DNA from: Patescibacteria group bacterium
Lineage (GTDB): Bacteria; Patescibacteriota; Minisyncoccia; Phycocordibacterales; UBA2100
Direction: 5' to 3'
NCBI GenBank assembly: GCA_015491135.1
Contig: WFWK01000067.1
Location: 1-8,994 of the forward strand
DNA length: 8,994 bases
Position numbers and translations under genes: made by a program
Part shown: positions 5,860-8,994 of the stretch, piece after piece
Layout: every line of letters starts with the position of its first letter
How positions within the stretch are numbered: the first letter of the stretch is position 1
Notes under the pieces: model-generated
The model's database searches: none
Told to the model about the DNA's origin: nothing
The model's input: only the letters and a program-made list of their open reading frames with translations

Positions 5860-5909
5860 TGCAACTATGGCAGTGTAGTTGCAATTGGAAGTTGAGAGTT
5901 CCAGATAAT
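5860..5909 (+). promoter_or_regulatory. Possible operator palindrome and promoter for the second hydrolase
   Basis: TGCAACTA (5860-5867) and TAGTTGCA (5876-5883) are an 8-bp inverted repeat with an 8-base centre, the shape of a repressor operator. A weak -35 (TTGCAA, 5879-5884) overlaps its right arm, and GATAAT at 5904-5909 is a good -10 with a 19-base spacer. The start codon at 5922 follows closely. Pairing is seen; regulation is inferred. Confidence 0.3.
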
Positions 5910-5921
5910 CATTTATTTAAT

Positions 5922-6669
5922 ATGTTGATTCAAATTTCATCTGGACGCAGGGCATTATGGTATCCCACAACGGAGAAAGATACTTCCACTGATAATCATA
6001 AAATCGCCCTCTTTCTGCCCGGATTTCCGAACTATCCAGGTAAATCACATTTAATTGATATGTTGCTTGAGATGAGCTATGGCGTCTTGGTGCCAATGTA
6101 TTCCGGAACTTTTGAAAGTGAGGGGGAATTTTCCATTGAGGAATCTGTGGAAGATGTGGGCCGGTGGTACCGGTTTATTAAAAATGGAAAATTTTTCACT
6201 TCGCTCAACACAAAGAAACAGTTGCGTATTGATGAAATAATACTGTTTTCCAACAGTTACGGATCACTTATCGCTGGTTTAGCAATGAAGACACATTCTC
6301 TACCCCTCATTCGGAAGTATTTTTTCTTGTCACCACTCTGGGATATGTCCTCATACAAAGATGATAAGGTGAGTCGGAAAATCGCTTTGGAAACTGACCG
6401 TTTGCTCAAGTTTGCCTTTCCTCTGTCGCACCGTTTCAAAAATAAGAAAGAGTTTTTTAGAGTTATTACCGGGATGAAAAATCTAGAAATTATGAGGCAG
6501 CCCACAAAGGCCAAGATATAGAGAAGTTTACATATTTTCAGGATTGGATGATGTAGTAACCCCACCGGGAATGGCAAAGAAATTAGCAGAAAAATCTGCA
6601 TCTTCACATCTTTACGAATTAAAAGGTGGGCATAGTAGCAAGATAGATCTTAAGGCAGTAAAAAAATAA
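5922..6669 (+). pseudogene. Alpha/beta hydrolase, frameshifted before the catalytic Asp and His
   Basis: From ATG 5922 about 199 residues read MLIQISSGRRALWYP, ALFLPGFPNYPG (oxyanion loop) and LFSNSYGSLIAGLA, a nucleophile elbow with Ser112 where the first Gly of GxSxG is Ser. The frame ends at TAG 6519-6521. The next frame continues from about 6526 with VYIFSGLDDVVTPPGMAKKL and YELKGGHSSKIDLK, which contain the Asp and His of the triad, to TAA 6667-6669. Removing ten bases (6516-6525) would join the halves as TKAKVYIFSG, so a small insertion is a simple explanation. The full protein would be about 245 residues, a normal size. As it stands, the first part lacks two triad residues and should be inactive. 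Either a real pseudogene or an assembly error. Confidence 0.7.
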
Positions 6670-6679
6670 TGAAAAATAT

Positions 6680-6829
6680 ATGTTCAAATCATCAGGTATA
6701 ATATTGCTCAACATTCCAACCAATAAGATTTTGCTGGTACGACATAAAGATGAAGGACACTAGGGATATCCAAAAGGTATTTCAAAACATTTAAAGAAAT
6801 TAAATTACTTCATGGGAAATATTTTTTGA
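6680..6829 (+). pseudogene. Nudix hydrolase N-terminal remnant with TAG in place of Trp
   Basis: From ATG 6680 the frame reads MFKSSGIILLNIPTNKILLV, then RHKDEGH, then TAG 6761-6763, then GYPKG. Nudix proteins of the diadenosine-polyphosphate/ADP-ribose type commonly read GHWGFPKGH here; TGG to TAG is one base change. After GYPKG the sequence is LysLeuAsn-rich (ISKHLKKLNYFMGNIF), and the Nudix box GX5EX7REUXEEXGU, which binds the metal, is absent. So at least a nonsense change and a deletion have occurred. It begins 10 bases after the broken hydrolase ends. The family is inferred from about 30 residues only. Confidence 0.5.
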
Positions 6830-6841
6830 AAAAACCGAAAG

Positions 6842-7090
6842 ATGGCGTTACCAAGAGGCATCCGCCGTTCCCATGACGAGAACCCGAAAAGTGGGTATTC
6901 TAGATACTTAATTAAGATTTCGATTCCCTTTATTACCTCTCTCGCCGAACAAAAAAAGATTATCGCTCACCTTGACTCAATTTATCAAAAAATCAAAGCA
7001 GTGAAAGAATTGCAAGAGCAAACCGAAAAGGAATTGAGTGTTTTAGAAAAATCAATTTTATCAAAAGCGTTTACCAGCGAATTAATATGA
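6842..7090 (+). pseudogene. hsdS: Type I restriction specificity subunit (HsdS), C-terminal remnant
   Basis: From about residue 24 (near 6911) the frame reads IKISIPFITSLAEQKKIIAH and on through LDSIYQKIKAVKELQEQTEKELSVLEKSILSKAF. This is the end of an HsdS target-recognition domain followed by the conserved coiled coil that spaces recognition domains and contacts HsdM. A full HsdS is about 400 residues; only about 60 are left, and a stop (TGA 6827-6829) lies upstream in frame, so there is no room for the rest. The first 22 residues from ATG 6842 look unrelated and probably come from joined debris. No hsdM or hsdR is in the window. Its TGA overlaps the next gene's ATG by ATGA, an arrangement that may survive from an intact type I operon. 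It may still express a short coiled-coil peptide. Confidence 0.75.
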
Positions 7091-7494
7091 AAAACGCAAA
7101 CAAAAAAGAGAAAACAATTTCAGAACCAAAAGTTATTGAAGCAGTGTTAGACTGGGCGTATAAAAATGGCTGGGGATTAAGGCCTCGCATTAAACATGGC
7201 CACAATTCTGGTGTGGATTTAGAGTTAACGAATGAGGAAACACGGCACAAGTATCTTATTGAATGCAAGGGAGGCTCACACCATGAGGTTAATTTCGTCT
7301 ATTCACTGGGCCAAATAGTTACCCGCATGAACAGAGTGCCCAAAGGGGTAAACTATGGTATTGCGCTGCCCACTAAATCGGCAGAAATCGCCAGGCGGAG
7401 AATTCCAAAAGGTTTTGCTACACGGAATAAGCTAACCATTTTTTCAGTTTCCAATGATGGTCGTGTACGGCGGTATACGCCGAAGAACTTTTAA
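7087..7494 (+). CDS. PD-(D/E)XK-like nuclease, coupled to the hsdS remnant
   Basis: A 135-residue protein. GVDLELTN (Asp44) followed by KYLIECKGG (Glu59-x-Lys61) is the catalytic core of restriction-endonuclease-fold nucleases; Glu18 in helix 1 (KVIEAVLDWAYKNGWG) and Gln76 in SLGQIVTRMN fit the flanking conserved positions. The family cuts DNA with Mg2+, or binds it when the site is dead; here all expected residues are present. The start ATG 7087 overlaps the HsdS stop (7088-7090), so translation is probably coupled. It could be a restriction accessory nuclease, a Mrr/Holliday-resolvase-like protein, or an anti-phage effector carried with the type I locus. The C-terminal part (RRRIPKGFATRNKLTIFSVS) is basic. 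I do not know a named family for it. Composition is intermediate, between the AT-rich left and GC-rich right. Confidence 0.68.
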   Translation: MKNANKKEKTISEPKVIEAVLDWAYKNGWGLRPRIKHGHNSGVDLELTNEETRHKYLIECKGGSHHEVNFVYSLGQIVTRMNRVPKGVNYGIALPTKSAEIARRRIPKGFATRNKLTIFSVSNDGRVRRYTPKNF

Positions 7495-7499
7495 GAAAT

Positions 7500-7670
7500 T
7501 TGAGCATTGCTGCAGGGGGACAAGGCGTGCGGGGTATTATCATTGCCGCTGATGGGAACCGAGCGCTTCTCGATGCCGTGAGTACGGTGAGCGGTTTTAT
7601 ATCCGTAAAGTATTACCGAGTGAAATTTCATTTTGAGGATCCTGAGTGGGGGTTATTTGGGTCGGGTTAA
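7500..7670 (+). other. Short unidentified ORF, likely gene remnant at a composition boundary
   Basis: The frame from TTG 7500 reads SIAAGGQGVRGIIIAADGNR, then ALLDAVSTVSGFISVKYYRV, then KFHFEDPEWGLFGSG to TAA 7668-7670. The middle part has the strand-helix-strand rhythm of a small alpha/beta or ACT-like unit, and the codons look coding. There is no ribosome binding site, and upstream the frame runs into the end of the nuclease gene before a stop at 7455-7457. I suspect a 3' remnant of a GC-rich backbone gene cut at about 7495. Family not recognised. Confidence 0.35.
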
Positions 7671-7765
7671 CTTGATGAATACTGTGCACAGCCCCTCTTG
7701 CGCATGGGGGAAAGAGGTATATGCTGGCGCGTTGGGTGAAAAAGGTGTTGCATGGAGGGACCGAA

Positions 7766-8257
7766 ATGAAGCTGTTCGGTGGGCGATTTTTTGCGGGACG
7801 GCACCTGCACGAAGGGAAAGTGTCCTCGGCCGCCACCACATGCCCCGCGACGTTTAGTCGCGCGGTGGAGGCGATGGCAGCATACATGCCGGCGCGGCGC
7901 GCGGTATGCTTCGGGTTTGGCATAGCACAGGCGCCGGAGGCGGCGGTGCCGCTGCGGCGCCTGCAGATCCGTGCCGAGCGAGAGATACACAAGCTCGGCC
8001 GCCCATTGGATGCGCTCTTTATAGACTCAGAGTCTATATTGGTGGCGCTCGCTCCCGTTGCGGCGGACGAGCGGGGAGCTATTCAAAGGGGTTTTATGGC
8101 GGCGTGGGAAGATCTCGCGCCGGCGCCCGGAGACACATGCACCGCGGCAAATTCCTGGCACATTACTCCCCTGGGCTGGGTCGTGCTCTCGGCCCTTGAG
8201 ACGCCACGCTATCTTCGGGTGGAAGCACTCAAGAAGCGGGTGCGCGCCGCCTCATGA
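7766..8257 (+). CDS. Hypothetical protein, GC-rich, Ala/Arg-rich
   Basis: 163 residues from ATG 7766, which has a GGAGGG ribosome binding site at 7754-7759; the in-frame ATG 7721 has none. It starts MKLFGGRFFAGRHLHEGKVS and has helical, Ala/Arg-rich stretches (FSRAVEAMAAYMPARRAVCF; LRRLQIRAEREIHKLGRPLD) and a hydrophobic DALFIDSESILVALAPV segment too polar to be a membrane helix. The end (ALKKRVRAAS) is basic. No catalytic motif or signal peptide is visible and I do not recognise the family. Strong GC bias at third positions supports coding in this frame; open frames on the other strand are shadows of that bias. It ends 24 bases before a strong terminator, so it is probably a single-gene unit of the backbone. 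Confidence 0.65.
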   Translation: MKLFGGRFFAGRHLHEGKVSSAATTCPATFSRAVEAMAAYMPARRAVCFGFGIAQAPEAAVPLRRLQIRAEREIHKLGRPLDALFIDSESILVALAPVAADERGAIQRGFMAAWEDLAPAPGDTCTAANSWHITPLGWVVLSALETPRYLRVEALKKRVRAAS

Positions 8258-8281
8258 AAATGGTGGCCGCACACGGCACTC

Positions 8282-8311
8282 ACACCCCGCGCCAAGGCGC
8301 GGGGTGTTTTT
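8282..8311 (+). terminator. Rho-independent terminator after the hypothetical gene
   Basis: ACACCCCGCGCC (8282-8293) pairs with GGCGCGGGGTGT (8296-8307); effectively an 11-bp stem with a four-base loop. A T5 tract at 8307-8311 follows. It closes the 7766-8257 gene. Confidence 0.88.
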
Positions 8312-8338
8312 GTTGCAGTCTTTTTATGGCATGAGCGC

Positions 8339-8367
8339 ACCCATTTGACGCTTTGCGCCAAATGGGT
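8339..8367. repeat. Imperfect hairpin upstream of the 8438 gene
   Basis: ACCCATTTG (8339-8347) pairs with CAAATGGGT (8359-8367), and CGC/GCG (8349-8351 with 8355-8357) can extend it past one mismatch around a TTT loop. No T-tract follows. It lies in the leader or promoter region of the next gene and may be a regulatory site. Confidence 0.5.
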
Positions 8368-8437
8368 ACGCGGGGGTACCGCGCCGCATATTGTTGTGCT
8401 ATGGTGACGTCGGTTTTCGCACAGGGGAGAGAGGACG

Positions 8438-8746
8438 ATGGAAGATATCCTGACGATTGCCGTATGCCCGATTGGAGAGTGCGCCGAGGGTGCGGTGTAT
8501 ATCCGCACGGTGCCGGTCGCACAGCCGGAACGTGTCTTTATTTTCGGCAAATGGAAAAGAAAGCGGCCAGCCGGCGTCAGGCGGCGTATACGCGCACGGG
8601 TGGCCCGCGCCATGGCGGCGGTGCCCTACCAGAAGATCAACGACATATTTCATGTGAGGGTGCGATGCACCCCCGACGGCGTTATTGTTGGGGATGGCGC
8701 CGCGGAGCGTATTAACCCCGCAGAGGAGGTTATAAGGATTCTGTAG
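8438..8746 (+). CDS. Hypothetical protein with a basic central segment
   Basis: 102 residues from ATG 8438, preceded by the purine-rich AGGGGAGAGAGG (8423-8434), a good ribosome binding site. It begins MEDILTIAVCPIGECAEGAV, has a strongly basic run KWKRKRPAGVRRRIRARVAR (about 38-57), and ends with strand-like INDIFHVRVRCTPDGVIVGD and EEVIRIL. Two Cys (10 and 15) are too few for a zinc site on their own. The basic run could bind nucleic acid or ribosomal RNA (inference). Family not recognised. It converges on the pyrC-like gene, with a shared terminator between them. GC-rich like its neighbour. Confidence 0.65.
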   Translation: MEDILTIAVCPIGECAEGAVYIRTVPVAQPERVFIFGKWKRKRPAGVRRRIRARVARAMAAVPYQKINDIFHVRVRCTPDGVIVGDGAAERINPAEEVIRIL

Positions 8747-8768
8747 CTTTTTCGGTCTCCCTGAAGTA

Positions 8769-8801
8769 GAAACCGCCTGCCAAAAATTGGCAGGCGGTTT
8801 T
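8769..8801. terminator. Bidirectional rho-independent terminator
   Basis: Bases 8770-8783 pair with 8787-8800 (14 bp, AAA loop), with A-rich sequence on the left and TTTT (8798-8801) on the right. It sits between two converging genes (ends at 8746 and 8817) and can serve both. Confidence 0.85.
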
Positions 8802-8816
8802 GCGGAGATAGAGGGA

Positions 8817-8994
8817 TCATACAATCCGCCACTCGAGCATAGTGCCGGCGCGGAAGGGAACCACACTCCCAATTTGCTGCGGCACCTCCCACCTCTCTTT
8901 CACGGGTGTTACGGTGCCCTCGTTGAGGGGAAGGCCATAGAACTCCGCGCCAAAGTGCGAGGTGAAATCTTCAAGGCGACCAAGGCGGTCTGCC
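8817..8994 (-). CDS. pyrC: Dihydroorotase, C-terminal part (5' partial)
   Basis: On the minus strand, bases 8993-8817 read ADRLGRLEDFTSHFGAEFYG, then LPLNEGTVTPVKERWEVPQQ, then IGSVVPFRAGTMLEWRIV and TGA. The FYGLP-N-x-x-T-x-x-V-x-x-x-W-x-VP pattern and the end VVPFRAGxxLxWR match the C-terminus of PyrC-type (E. coli-like, class II) dihydroorotase, which closes carbamoyl-aspartate to dihydroorotate in pyrimidine synthesis. Only 58 residues of about 340 are in the window; the zinc-binding His and carboxylated Lys lie beyond the edge. The reading is clean and ends just before the shared terminator, so the gene looks intact here. It is GC-rich and is probably backbone. Confidence 0.82.
   Translation of the reverse strand, partial: ADRLGRLEDFTSHFGAEFYGLPLNEGTVTPVKERWEVPQQIGSVVPFRAGTMLEWRIV

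Noticed and set aside
5596..5895. 99-residue open frame on the plus strand
   Set aside because: It starts inside the kinase gene, has no ribosome binding site and shows no protein-like pattern.
2665..7500. Insertion sequence or integrase
   Set aside because: No transposase or recombinase motifs are readable in any frame, despite the mosaic content.
7597..8613. Long open frames on the minus strand and other plus frames opposite 7766-8746
   Set aside because: High GC removes stop codons in all frames; the frames with ribosome binding sites and terminators on the plus strand explain the region better.
1..8994. tRNA or rRNA genes
   Set aside because: I saw no T-loop GTTCGA pattern in a cloverleaf context and no rRNA-like stretch; a tRNAscan-SE run would settle it.

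Overview
The window looks like an accessory region of a bacterial chromosome. The best guess is a Patescibacteria/CPR-type (Parcubacteria-like) genome, judged from small single-domain enzymes, restriction-modification debris, few Shine-Dalgarno sites and a mosaic of unrelated neighbours. No marker gene proves this. TGA and TAG end several otherwise well-formed genes, so the standard bacterial code fits and the TGA=Gly code of Gracilibacteria does not. Base composition changes strongly along the window, by eye: about 1-2660 is very AT-rich, 2690-3060 is hairpin-rich, 3100-7500 is mixed and patchy, and 7500-8994 is clearly GC-rich. I read the GC-rich right end as host backbone and the left and centre as acquired DNA with decaying genes.

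Left module (2-2664, +). This holds the C-terminal two thirds of a type III restriction subunit (Res; superfamily 2 helicase plus nuclease domain), split by a +1 frameshift in a run of seven T. Nine bases later begins a 53-residue, very basic protein built from two near-identical 17-residue repeats. It overlaps by 20 bases the start of a PIN-domain nuclease. The three lie as one operon.

Intergenic structure block (2665-3100). It contains a dense row of perfect inverted repeats. Four stems between 2791 and 2933 nest into a tightly packed four-way junction, and a 25-bp stem follows at 3000-3058. No gene explains it.

Centre (3101-7494, +). Intact small enzymes (GNAT acetyltransferase, alpha/beta hydrolase, P-loop kinase-like protein, PD-(D/E)XK-like nuclease) alternate with wrecks: a CxxC-rich small protein with a stop and a frameshift, a transketolase C-terminal piece, a second alpha/beta hydrolase frameshifted between its nucleophile and its Asp/His, a Nudix start with a TAG in place of an expected Trp, and the last part of a type I specificity subunit (HsdS). 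The HsdS remnant overlaps the nuclease start by ATGA, so the nuclease may be coupled to it.

Right end (7495-8994). It holds an unidentified remnant ORF, two GC-rich hypothetical genes each with a recognisable ribosome binding site and a terminator, and on the minus strand the C-terminal end of a dihydroorotase (pyrC), converging on a shared terminator.

The candidates most worth following are the repeat-peptide/PIN pair and the four-way-junction element.
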